From contig NZ_JAFZKX010000043.1 in NCBI RefSeq assembly GCF_017551775.1, forward strand, positions 1 through 64,000: a DNA stretch of 64,000 nt, given 5' to 3'. This stretch comes from Fibrobacter sp. GTDB taxonomy: Bacteria; Fibrobacterota; Fibrobacteria; Fibrobacterales; Fibrobacteraceae. A program made the translations under genes and the position numbers. Below are positions 32,961 to 41,711 of the stretch, one piece after another. A model generated the notes under the pieces. It was not told the DNA's origin and made no database searches. It was given only the letters and a program-made list of their open reading frames with translations. The number at the start of each line of letters is the position of its first letter. Position 1 is the stretch's first letter.

Positions 32961-34274
32961 ATGGCTTCTATCAGCGTGTTCGGTTTAGGTTATGTGGGAT
33001 GTGTAGGCATCGCGTGTCTCGCAAAGCTCGGTCATCGGGTTATTGGCTGCGATGTGGATTTTAACAAGGTTTCCCGTGTTGCCATGGGACTTCCTACTAT
33101 AGTCGAACGCGATATCGACGAAGTCATGCAGGAAGGTTTCAAGGCCGGCTTGATTTCGGCGACGTCTTCTGCCGAAGAGGCCGTGCTCAAGTCTGAAATT
33201 TCGTTCCTGTGCGTCGGCACGCCGAATGCTCCGGATGGACGCCTGGATACCTCGTTCCTCATGTCGGCGGTGAAGTCCATTGCCGGCGCTATCCGCTCGA
33301 AGTCCACGTTCCACATCGTGGTTATCCGCAGTACGGTTCCTCCCGGAACGAATGCCGCGGTGAGCGAACTGATTGAGAAGGTTTCCGGCAAGCGCGAAGG
33401 CATCAACTTCACGGTGGTCTCGAACCCGGAATTCTTGCGCGAAGGCATGGCGGTCTCCGACTTCTTGAACCCGCCGATTACGGTTATCGGAAGCAGGAAC
33501 CGCAGGGCTCTCAACAAGCTCAAGGAAATGTATTTGGGACTCGGGAGCGATGTCGTGGAAGTCGACCCGAAGGTCGCCGAAATCATCAAGTTTGTCAACA
33601 ACTCCTACCATGCGCTCAAGGTCGCCTTCGGTAACGAAATCGGTGCCATCTGCAAGAAGCTCGATATCGACAGCCACCAGGTGATGGACCTGTTCTGCAG
33701 GGATACGCAGTTGAACATTTCCCCGTATTACTTCAAGCCCGGGTTCGCCTATGGCGGTTCGTGCCTCCCGAAGGATTTGCGCGGGCTCAACTTCCTCGCC
33801 GAATCGAACCAGGTGGAAACTCCGATTCTCGGCTCCATCGAGAACAGTAACAACCTTCACATTCATCGCGTGCTCGAACGCGTGCAGCAGATTGGCGTGC
33901 GTTCCGTGGGCATTGTCGGCCTGACCTTCAAGGCGGGTACGGATGACCTCCGCAACTCCGCGGCCATCCGCCTTGCGGAAGCGGTACTCGGCAAGGGCTG
34001 CACGCTGCGCATTTACGACCGCTACCTGAATATCGCGCGCGAGAAGGAAACGAACTTGAACGAACTCAACAAGCGCATTCCGCACCTGCTCCCGCTGTTG
34101 GACAAGGATGTGGAAAGCGTCGTGAGCAAGACTTCGCTTGTCATTGTGACGGTCAAGAATCCTGAAATACCCGACCTGATTCGCAAGTATCCGGAAATCC
34201 ACTTCCTGGACCTTGTGCGCCTGAAGGATCCCACTGTGGAAACTCTGCCGAACTATGAAGGATTCTGCTGGTAA
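32961..34274 (+). CDS. algD: GDP-mannose 6-dehydrogenase (AlgD-like)
   Basis: 437 residues. NAD fold FGLGYVGCVGIACLAKLGH, then VCGTP-type CVGTPNAPDG, STVPPGT, the catalytic C268 in GGSCLPKDLRGL, and GLTFKAGTDDLRNS. These follow P. aeruginosa GDP-mannose dehydrogenase, including the position of the Cys. The product would be GDP-mannuronate, precursor of alginate-like polymers. UDP-sugar dehydrogenases of the WbpO/VipA group are the alternative, but length and motifs favour AlgD. Start 20 bases after ugd; the following glycosyltransferase begins at or within its end. Confidence 0.82.
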   Translation: MASISVFGLGYVGCVGIACLAKLGHRVIGCDVDFNKVSRVAMGLPTIVERDIDEVMQEGFKAGLISATSSAEEAVLKSEISFLCVGTPNAPDGRLDTSFLMSAVKSIAGAIRSKSTFHIVVIRSTVPPGTNAAVSELIEKVSGKREGINFTVVSNPEFLREGMAVSDFLNPPITVIGSRNRRALNKLKEMYLGLGSDVVEVDPKVAEIIKFVNNSYHALKVAFGNEIGAICKKLDIDSHQVMDLFCRDTQLNISPYYFKPGFAYGGSCLPKDLRGLNFLAESNQVETPILGSIENSNNLHIHRVLERVQQIGVRSVGIVGLTFKAGTDDLRNSAAIRLAEAVLGKGCTLRIYDRYLNIAREKETNLNELNKRIPHLLPLLDKDVESVVSKTSLVIVTVKNPEIPDLIRKYPEIHFLDLVRLKDPTVETLPNYEGFCW

Positions 34275-34281
34275 TAACGTT

Positions 34282-35478
34282 ATGGAACTCGCTGGTAAAA
34301 AAGTCTGCATTGTAGTTGAGAATCTTCCTGTACCTTTTGACCGCCGTGTGTGGCAGGAATCGCTTGCCTTGAAGGAAGCGGGAGCCGAAGTTACAGTCAT
34401 TTGTCCGAAAACAAATAACTATCCGCTGGAATACGAGGAACTGGACGGCATCAAGATTTACCGCCATCCGCTTCCCGAGGCGAACCGTTCTATCGAGTAC
34501 ATCAAGGAATACCTCGGCGCGCTCTATCACGAGACGCGGCTTTTGCTCAAGGTGTTCCGCAAGCAGGGCGTACAGGATGTAATCCATGCCTGCAATCCGC
34601 CTGACTTGATTTTCATTGCGGCTGCGCCGTTCTACTTCTTTACCCGCTGTAAGTTCCTGTTCGACCACCACGATATCAATCCCGAACTCTGGATTGCGAA
34701 ATTCGGCAAGAAGGGACTCGGCTACCGTGCGATGCTTCTGGTGGAACGCCTCACGTACCATTTCGCGAAGCATGCGATTGTGACGAACGAGTCGTACAAG
34801 GAAATCGCCATGCGTCGCGGGCGGAAGTGCGAAGAAGACGTGACCATCGTGCGCAGCGGCCCGAATATCTCGAAGCTCAAGGTGGGCCCCGCGAAGCCCG
34901 AAGTCAAGAAGGGCGCCAAGCATCTTGTCGGTTACATCGGCGTGATGGGCAAGCAGGAAGGCATCGACCTCCTGTTGCAATCGGTGGATTACCTTGTTCA
35001 CAAAAAGAACCGTACCGATATCCGTTTCTGCATTATGGGCGGTGGCCCCGCTCTCGATGAATTGCGCCAGATGAACGAAAAGATGGGCCTTACGGACTAT
35101 GTGGAATTCCCGGGCCGCGTCTCGGACGAATACTTGGCCGATGTGCTCAATACCGCGGACGTGTGCGTGAATCCGGATTTGCCTTCCGAGATGAACGACA
35201 AGTCTACCATGAACAAGATCATGGAATACATGGCGTTCGGGAAGCCGATTGTGCAGTTTACGCTCAAGGAAGGACAGTTCTCTGCGCAGGAATCTTCGCT
35301 TTATGCGAAGAATACCGACACGGATGACTTTGCCGAAAAGATCCTCTGGTTGATTGAAAATCCGGAGAAGGCGACGGAAATGGGACGTTTCGGCCGCGAA
35401 CGTGTGGTGAATGAACTTTGCTGGGATTTTGAAAAGCCCAAACTGATTGGTGCGTACAAGAAATTGTTGAAGCTGTAA
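34282..35478 (+). CDS. GT4-type glycosyltransferase
   Basis: 398 residues from ATG 34282; another in-frame ATG at 34255 would overlap the dehydrogenase end and adds nine non-conserved residues. GT-B fold of family 4: VVENLPVPFDRRVWQESLAL in the acceptor domain and a donor domain with YIGVMGKQEGIDLLL, the E-x7-E-like segment DKSTMNKIMEYMAFGKPIV. Such enzymes use nucleotide sugars for extracellular polysaccharides; FDRRVWQE is common in capsule or exopolysaccharide loci. Context with ugd and algD suggests it builds a uronate-containing polymer. Confidence 0.87.
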   Translation: MELAGKKVCIVVENLPVPFDRRVWQESLALKEAGAEVTVICPKTNNYPLEYEELDGIKIYRHPLPEANRSIEYIKEYLGALYHETRLLLKVFRKQGVQDVIHACNPPDLIFIAAAPFYFFTRCKFLFDHHDINPELWIAKFGKKGLGYRAMLLVERLTYHFAKHAIVTNESYKEIAMRRGRKCEEDVTIVRSGPNISKLKVGPAKPEVKKGAKHLVGYIGVMGKQEGIDLLLQSVDYLVHKKNRTDIRFCIMGGGPALDELRQMNEKMGLTDYVEFPGRVSDEYLADVLNTADVCVNPDLPSEMNDKSTMNKIMEYMAFGKPIVQFTLKEGQFSAQESSLYAKNTDTDDFAEKILWLIENPEKATEMGRFGRERVVNELCWDFEKPKLIGAYKKLLKL

Positions 35479-35484
35479 GCGAAA

Positions 35485-37368
35485 ATGTTTATGAAGACAA
35501 AAAAGAAAAAATTATTTTTCTTTTCTGTTTTTGTTTTCGCTTCGTTCTTTGCTGTTGCGTGTTCCAATAGTGAACTTGTTCCGGTGGAGGGAGAGTCTCT
35601 TGTCTCCGCGGAAAATTATTTTTGGGGTTCCTTTAACCCTGCTTATTCTACCGATAGCGTAGGTATTCCTGTTTGGGGCCTAAAGACGTCCGCCGAATGC
35701 GCCGGAATGCTCCCGCCTTCGGGCTTTTACAATGCATTGACCATTCCTGTGCCGAGCGCTCAATACGGAGATACGGTCAGGTGCACTTTCGACGGTTCCG
35801 AACCTACGCCAAGAACTCCGGGGTTTCTTCTCCCTTATGTTGTCGAAAAGAATACGGCTGTACGTTGCGCTGAATTTGTAGATGATGAAATCATGTGCAA
35901 GTCCGAAGGGACGTTCTTTATGCATGAAACGGTCCGCATGCCGGTTGTCGCCATAAGTGTCAATCCCGTCAGCATGTTTGACTCCGTAATAGGTTATTAT
36001 AGCAAGGGTGTAGATTCCTGTACGGACCAGTGCAAGAATGCTAATTTCTGGCAGGACAGGGAACTTCCGGTACATGTGGAGTTTTTTGAAAACGGCAGTT
36101 CGTCGGAGACCTCAAGCTGGCATATCGATGCGGGACTTTCCATTATGGGCAATGCTAGCCGCAACAATAAAAAAAGGTCCCTGGCCATCAAAATGAAGGA
36201 ACGGTATCAGGATGGCCGCCTGAAATATCCGCTTTTTAAGACTAGGCCTGAAAACAACAAGTTCAAGGGATTCAACCTGCGTAACGGAGGGAACCGTTAT
36301 GGTTACGACTATATCGAAGATGCCGCACTTTCGAGCCTTCTAGAAGGAAGCGGGGTAGATTACCAGCGTAGTCGTCAGGTGGTTGTCTTTTTTAACGGGG
36401 AGTATTTCGGAATCTATGATTTGCGGGAACGCCTAAACGAACACTTTGTCGAAACCAATTACAAGATTGATTCCAAAATAGTAGACATGGTGAAACAATG
36501 GAGGGAAACGGTAACGGCAAACGGAGGCTCCAAGGATGCTTATTTGGACCTGCTGGATTTCGTCCATAAGAACAACTTTGCAAAAAAGGACGCATACTTG
36601 AAGGTTTCGACCATGATGGATGTCGGAAATTATGCGGATTACATGGCCGCAGAAATCTATTTCCATAATGGTGATTGGCCCAACAACAATGTTTGCGCCT
36701 GGGCGACGCCGCATCACCCTTTTAAGTTCGTCCTTTTTGATTTGGACCACGGCTTCGGTTATGACCGCCCTGCCTCGGGGTTTGATGCGAATAACCACAA
36801 TATGTTTAGTTGGATTAAACGTGGTGGGGCACCCCGTTGCAACGGAAAGCGCTGTTTTGCCGAAATTTACAACAAACTGGTAAAGAACCCCGATTTCAAA
36901 CGCCTTTTTATCAACCATTCTTCCGTTATGCTGGATTATTACCTGACTTACGACAGGCTGGTGAAAGCTGTGGACGATATGGTATCGTCTATTCCGGAGT
37001 CCGAAATAAAACGTGATATGCGTAAATATCCCAGGAATGGACATGAGTTCGACAAGACGGGAGCTTCGCTGAAATCCTTTGCGCAGGGTAGGAGCGAAAA
37101 AGTTCGCGAGGAGTATCGCGAGGAATTCAAATTGGGCAAGGACATTTCAGTGACGATTGCCGCGCAGGGAAACGGGGACGTCCTTTTGGATGGAATGAAA
37201 CTGCCGGAAAAGGTTTATACGGGCCGGTTCTTCGAAGGGAACGACATGCTCCTTTCCGCAGCTCCTAAAGGAGGGAGCGTCTTTGTCGAATGGACGGATG
37301 GGAGCAAGGAAAATCCCCGCCTGGTGTCGCCTAAGGGCGGCGCAAAATATGAGGCGGTATTCCGGTAA
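35485..37368 (+). CDS. CotH-kinase lipoprotein (second copy)
   Basis: 627 residues. Lipobox FAVACSN after a Lys-rich start. A chitobiase-C-like segment (~75-135: VRCTFDGSEPTP) is followed by the CotH domain (~150-540): NASRNNKKRSLAIKMKERY, YDYIEDAALSSLLEGSGVDYQRS, VVFFNGEYFGIYDLRERL, AEIYFHNGDWPNNNV and FVLFDLDHGFGYD. A short InlB-like repeat ends the protein. It is shorter than the copy at 28633 and lacks the lamin-tail part. It starts 6 bases after the glycosyltransferase, so a polysaccharide-linked role is likely; kinase activity is inferred from the family. Confidence 0.87.
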   Translation: MFMKTKKKKLFFFSVFVFASFFAVACSNSELVPVEGESLVSAENYFWGSFNPAYSTDSVGIPVWGLKTSAECAGMLPPSGFYNALTIPVPSAQYGDTVRCTFDGSEPTPRTPGFLLPYVVEKNTAVRCAEFVDDEIMCKSEGTFFMHETVRMPVVAISVNPVSMFDSVIGYYSKGVDSCTDQCKNANFWQDRELPVHVEFFENGSSSETSSWHIDAGLSIMGNASRNNKKRSLAIKMKERYQDGRLKYPLFKTRPENNKFKGFNLRNGGNRYGYDYIEDAALSSLLEGSGVDYQRSRQVVVFFNGEYFGIYDLRERLNEHFVETNYKIDSKIVDMVKQWRETVTANGGSKDAYLDLLDFVHKNNFAKKDAYLKVSTMMDVGNYADYMAAEIYFHNGDWPNNNVCAWATPHHPFKFVLFDLDHGFGYDRPASGFDANNHNMFSWIKRGGAPRCNGKRCFAEIYNKLVKNPDFKRLFINHSSVMLDYYLTYDRLVKAVDDMVSSIPESEIKRDMRKYPRNGHEFDKTGASLKSFAQGRSEKVREEYREEFKLGKDISVTIAAQGNGDVLLDGMKLPEKVYTGRFFEGNDMLLSAAPKGGSVFVEWTDGSKENPRLVSPKGGAKYEAVFR

Positions 37369-37417
37369 TCCGGTCTTTGCCGCCGTTACTCCTCGAAATA
37401 TTTCAATTTTATATAGA

Positions 37418-38287
37418 CTACTTTTCACCATTCCGCATTACATCCAGCATGACTTTTGCCGAATTGATGTAATGTTTGTATTGGAAACGGCGCTTCAGGC
37501 GGCTTTTTGTCGAAACGGTCTTCGTCGCGGCATCTTCCTTGTGGAAAATCTCGATATCCGGCGTAAAGACGGATTTCATGCCGTTCTGCAGCAGGCGCAG
37601 GAACAGCAGGCGTTCTTCGTGGTACAGGAACGTCCTGTCGTTTAAGCCGTCAAATTTTGAAATGTAGTCTCGCGAGAAAATCAGGAAACTCCCGTGCAAA
37701 AGCACGTTTTCTGCGCGACGTTCCAGCAGGGATTCGTCGAACTTCTTGTCCTTTTTCCCGAGTAGCTTGCGCAGGAGCCATTCATAAGCGGCATCTAATC
37801 CGAAAATCCTGTTCAGGAACAGTTTGAACGAAACCTTGCGCACGTATTTCTTGTACCAGTTTTCCGAAGGCAGTTTTGAAGGGCCCGGATTGGAACTGTA
37901 GGGCTTGTGCGGCGTCTTGATGATGGGCCCCAAGACGGCGAAATGGCTTTGTTCGTATTCCTTTTCTACGCGGGCAGTAAAATCGTCCTGCAAAATCAGG
38001 GTGTCGTTGTTGAGCATCACGATAAAGTCGGGGTCTTGATGATCCTTCGCGTAACGGAATCCGACATTGTTCCCGCGGGCGAATCCTTCGTTTTCGGGAT
38101 TCAGGATGACGGTCACTTGCGCGTCGTCGCGGTACTTCGCGTCGAGTTCTACGCCGGTCCCGTTCGGGGACTTGTTGTCGACAACCACTATGCCGCAGTC
38201 TGGCCCGACGCACTTTTTTATCGAATCGATGCATTCGATGGTATCGGGCAGGGCGTTGTAATGCAAGATGACAAACGAGAACTTCAT
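37418..38287 (-). CDS. GT2 glycosyltransferase (rhamnosyltransferase-like)
   Basis: 289 residues. GT-A fold: FVILHYNALPDTIECIDSI, VVVDNKSPNGTG, GFARGNNVGFRYA, and the metal-binding DxD as MLNNDTLI. HGSFLIFSRDY and YHEERLLFLRLLQNG match dTDP-rhamnosyltransferase-type GT2 enzymes. Its ATG overlaps the stop of the preceding gene (TAATG). It is the last gene of the glf operon. Confidence 0.87.
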   Translation of the reverse strand: MKFSFVILHYNALPDTIECIDSIKKCVGPDCGIVVVDNKSPNGTGVELDAKYRDDAQVTVILNPENEGFARGNNVGFRYAKDHQDPDFIVMLNNDTLILQDDFTARVEKEYEQSHFAVLGPIIKTPHKPYSSNPGPSKLPSENWYKKYVRKVSFKLFLNRIFGLDAAYEWLLRKLLGKKDKKFDESLLERRAENVLLHGSFLIFSRDYISKFDGLNDRTFLYHEERLLFLRLLQNGMKSVFTPDIEIFHKEDAATKTVSTKSRLKRRFQYKHYINSAKVMLDVMRNGEK

Positions 38288-39462
38288 TATACTCTAGCCT
38301 CGTAGCAGTTCAGGTACTGTTTCGCCACTTCTTCCCAGCCGTTCTTTTCGAGCCATTCGCCGGCGATATACTTCCGGAACATTTCCAGCCGTTCTGGGTG
38401 CCCGACAAGTTCGGCCATGGCGCGGGCCAAGGCGTCGGCGTCGCAGGGCGGGACTATCACGCCGGATTTCCCGTCTTCGATCGCGACGGCAAAGTTTCCC
38501 ACATCCGAAGCGACAATCGGGGTGCCCATCGAAAATGCAGTCTGCACCACGCCGCTCTGCGTGGCGTCCTTGTAGGGGCAGACCGTGAACAGGGCGTTCT
38601 TCAACAGGCCAGCCAGTTGCGCCAGGGGAATATAGCGGTTCATCAGGATTACGTTCGCATTCCCCTTGTACAGGGATTCGTCGAAATACAGTTTGCCGGA
38701 GCCTGCGATTAGCAATTTTACATCGGGATAATCCTGTTGCATTTTTTTGAAGGCCTGCAACAGGTATTCGACACCCTTGTAGGGGGCGATCAGTCCGAAG
38801 AACAGGATGTACTTCTGGCCGCGCAGTTGTTCTGGCAATTCTTCGGCGGAACCAAGATGTTCGGAAAGGTAATTGATGCAGTCGTATTTCCCGAGCCGCG
38901 CATGGAAAAGCCTGTTCCGCGGGAACTTGTAGACCTCGCAGAATTTTTCCGTTTGGGCGTCGTTCAGCAAGATGATTTTCGGAATCCACTTGAACGCCAG
39001 TTTGCGGCAGAATTCGAATTCGCGATTGTTCTTTGCGGAATGCGGGAACGGGTCGTGCAGGGTAAACACCAGCTTTTTCCGCAATAGGTACAGGAGCATC
39101 TTGTTGCGGCGCGGGGGCCAGGTGATGTTCACGACATCGGCTCCCAGCTTCTTGATTTTGCGTACCAGCGACAGCATGGTGCGGATATTCGCCGGATGGA
39201 AATCGGACTGGTGCAGGCTATTGATCACGAAGACCTTGGACATGTCCATGTAGCCTTCGTACGCCTTGAATTCCTCGTAGACCGTCGCCGGGAAAATCCC
39301 CTGCTTCTTGTAGACTTCGGGAATGTCTATGAGCGTCGCGCGGTGGCTGTAAATCGAGACGTAAATGAAAAAGTAAACATCGATACCCTGCCGCTGCATC
39401 TCGCGAACGAGCGGAAAGTCCGCATCCGCAAAAGGCAGGTTACTGATGTATGCGACCTTCAT
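38287..39462 (-). CDS. GT4 glycosyltransferase
   Basis: 391 residues, GT-B fold. The N-terminal domain begins KVAYISNLPFADADFPLV; the C-terminal domain has ILFFGLIAPYKGVEYLLQAF, LLIAGSG, and the donor-binding stretch from FTVCPYKDATQSGVVQTAF to GTPIVASDVGN. No sugar specificity can be read. It starts 3 bases after the preceding GT2 gene stop and shares a start/stop base with the following one, so it is part of one transcript. Confidence 0.88.
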   Translation of the reverse strand: MKVAYISNLPFADADFPLVREMQRQGIDVYFFIYVSIYSHRATLIDIPEVYKKQGIFPATVYEEFKAYEGYMDMSKVFVINSLHQSDFHPANIRTMLSLVRKIKKLGADVVNITWPPRRNKMLLYLLRKKLVFTLHDPFPHSAKNNREFEFCRKLAFKWIPKIILLNDAQTEKFCEVYKFPRNRLFHARLGKYDCINYLSEHLGSAEELPEQLRGQKYILFFGLIAPYKGVEYLLQAFKKMQQDYPDVKLLIAGSGKLYFDESLYKGNANVILMNRYIPLAQLAGLLKNALFTVCPYKDATQSGVVQTAFSMGTPIVASDVGNFAVAIEDGKSGVIVPPCDADALARAMAELVGHPERLEMFRKYIAGEWLEKNGWEEVAKQYLNCYEARV

Positions 39463-39465
39463 ATT

Positions 39466-40476
39466 CTACTTCTGGTTGCCCATAATCTTGTGCAGTTTCA
39501 CGCACAGGCGGAATTTCAGCGTCGGTTTGTATTTCTTGCGCCAATCGCGAATGAACGGAATCTTTTCGCGGCGTCCATAGAGGCATCCGTCCAGAAGCGC
39601 ATAGAGCTTGCCGGAATGTTCCTTGATGAACTTGTCCATCTCTATCAGGAAATCGTTATCGCCTTCTTCGTTCCGGACTAGGTTCTGCATGTAGATGCGG
39701 CGAAGGCGGTGCAGCAGGTATTGGTCGAAATATCCCTGGACGGAGAGGTTCTGGTGGGCGTCCCAGAATTCCACCATGCGCTTGGTGATAATCAGTTCCT
39801 GGCTGCGACCGCGCTTGTAAACCTCGGGAGCCATGGTCTGGCCGGCGCGTCCGATGAGGTAGCGGTATAGCACCTTCGGGAAGTAGAAGCAGGTCGTCAC
39901 CGATTCCATCGGGAAGAACGCCCATTCCGTATCCGTGTACGAAATTCCTTCCGTCTGCTTGTAGCCCAGTTTGCGGACATTTTCCAGCTTGTACGCGATG
40001 CAGTGCATGGGCATTTCGTCGACCTTGGAATGGTCGGCAAAATTTACCACCTGCATCGGCGGGATGGAAAAGTCGTTCTTCAAGACGAATGAGCCGTCTT
40101 CGTGAATCTGGACGGTATCGGTCAGGAACAGGTCCGCATTGACCGTTTTCATTTGCTCCAGAACTTCGTCGAGGACTTGCGTATCGAAGTGGTCGTCGGC
40201 ATCCAGGATTTTCACGTACTTTCCGCAGCCTTCGGCGACACCCCTGTTGATACAGGAGCCGTAGTTGCCGTTTTCCTTGTCGATAACGCGGATGGACTGC
40301 GGATACTTTTCGCTGTATTCGTGCGCTATGGCCGAAGACGCGTCCTTGCTGCCGTCATTTACCACCAGCACTTCGAGGCTGTCCAGATTCCTTGCGACAA
40401 GAAGCGAATCCAGGCATTTTTTCAAGTACCTTTCCATGTTGTACGTGGGTATGATGAGGGTCAGCAATTTTTCCAT
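39466..40476 (-). CDS. GT2 glycosyltransferase
   Basis: 336 residues from ATG 40476. Longer frames reach back into glf, but the GT2 fold begins right here with KLLTLIIPTYNMERYLKKCLDSLL. LVVNDGSKDASS is the UDP-binding loop and ILDADDHFD the DxD region. The C-terminal half has several aromatic and basic stretches typical of membrane-associated GT2 enzymes of capsule loci. It follows glf by 17 bases. Confidence 0.9.
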   Translation of the reverse strand: MEKLLTLIIPTYNMERYLKKCLDSLLVARNLDSLEVLVVNDGSKDASSAIAHEYSEKYPQSIRVIDKENGNYGSCINRGVAEGCGKYVKILDADDHFDTQVLDEVLEQMKTVNADLFLTDTVQIHEDGSFVLKNDFSIPPMQVVNFADHSKVDEMPMHCIAYKLENVRKLGYKQTEGISYTDTEWAFFPMESVTTCFYFPKVLYRYLIGRAGQTMAPEVYKRGRSQELIITKRMVEFWDAHQNLSVQGYFDQYLLHRLRRIYMQNLVRNEEGDNDFLIEMDKFIKEHSGKLYALLDGCLYGRREKIPFIRDWRKKYKPTLKFRLCVKLHKIMGNQK

Positions 40477-40493
40477 GGTCAAATTCCAGGATT

Positions 40494-41615
40494 CTAGATG
40501 TTCATTTCGAGGACACGCTCGATAATCGGAGCCATGTCGTAATATTTGTACTCGGCCAGGCGCCCGCCAAAGATGACGTTCTTTTCGGCGCGGGCCAATT
40601 GCCTGTATTTTTCGGCGAGTTCGTTGTTGCGGGAATCGTTCACGGGATAGTAGGGTTCCATGCCCTCGGTCCATTCCGTAGAAAACTCCTTGGAAACGAC
40701 GGTCTTGGGGCAGTCATAGACGGCCTGGCCGAACATTTCGAAATGCTTGTGCTCGATGATGCGGGTGTAGGGGACTTCGCGCTCGGTGTAGTTCACCACG
40801 GCGTTGCCCTGGTAGTTCGGCATGTCGAGGATTTCCGTTTCGAAACGGACCGTGCGGTATTCCAGTTTGCCGAAACGGTATCCGTAAAATTCGTCGAGCT
40901 TTCCCGTAAAGACAATCTTGTCCGCGATGGATTCCAGGCGTTCCCTGTCTTCGAAGAAGTCCACGTTCACTCGGGTCTCGATGCCGTCCAGCAATCCGTT
41001 TATCAGCTTGTTGTATCCGCCGATGGGGATGCCCTGATAGCTGTCGTTGAAATAGTTGTTGTCGAAAGCCAGGCGCACCGGGAGACGCTTTATGATGAAG
41101 GCGGGCAAATCCTCGCACTTGCGTCCCCATTGCTTTTCGGTATAGCCCTTGATAAGTTTTTCGAAAATGTCCTTGCCCACGAGCGTAAGCGCCTGCTCTT
41201 CCAGGTTGGCGGGTTCGCGACCGTTCAGCGAAGCGACGGCTTCCGCCTTCTGCTCCTCGATTTTTGCGCGGGCCTCTTCCGGAGTCTTCACGCCCCACAT
41301 CTGGTAGAACGTGTTCATGTTGAAAGGCAGGTTGTAAAGTTTGCCCTTGTAGTTGGCCACGGGGCTGTTCGTATAACGGTTGAATTCGACAATCGAATTC
41401 ACGAAATCCCATACCGCCTTGTTGGACGTATGGAAAATATGTGCGCCGTACTTGTGGACGTTGACCCCTTCCGTATTTTCGCAATAGACGTTTCCGCCCA
41501 GGTGGGCGCGCTTGTCTATTACCAGGCACGATTTTCCCGCCTTCTTTGCCCGATAGGCGAATGTCGCACCGAAAAGGCCTGAGCCAACAATCAAGAAATC
41601 GTACTTCTTTTCCAT
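40494..41615 (-). CDS. glf: UDP-galactopyranose mutase
   Basis: Flavoenzyme that turns UDP-galactopyranose into UDP-galactofuranose. 373 residues from ATG 41615 (MEKKYDFLIVGSG), the usual start just before the FAD motif GSGLFGATFA. VHKYGAHIFHTS, NLPFNMNTF, KGYTEKQWG and GGRLAEYKYYDM are diagnostic. First gene of a four-gene minus operon with three glycosyltransferases, so one of them probably adds galactofuranose. Confidence 0.96.
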   Translation of the reverse strand: MEKKYDFLIVGSGLFGATFAYRAKKAGKSCLVIDKRAHLGGNVYCENTEGVNVHKYGAHIFHTSNKAVWDFVNSIVEFNRYTNSPVANYKGKLYNLPFNMNTFYQMWGVKTPEEARAKIEEQKAEAVASLNGREPANLEEQALTLVGKDIFEKLIKGYTEKQWGRKCEDLPAFIIKRLPVRLAFDNNYFNDSYQGIPIGGYNKLINGLLDGIETRVNVDFFEDRERLESIADKIVFTGKLDEFYGYRFGKLEYRTVRFETEILDMPNYQGNAVVNYTEREVPYTRIIEHKHFEMFGQAVYDCPKTVVSKEFSTEWTEGMEPYYPVNDSRNNELAEKYRQLARAEKNVIFGGRLAEYKYYDMAPIIERVLEMNI

Positions 41616-41711
41616 ACCAAATAAGGGATTCGTGGTTTTGATATAAAATTTAATTATTGTCTTTCTGTCCATCATCAAAAACTTCCTATATTTAAAGAAA
41701 AAACAGCCTGT

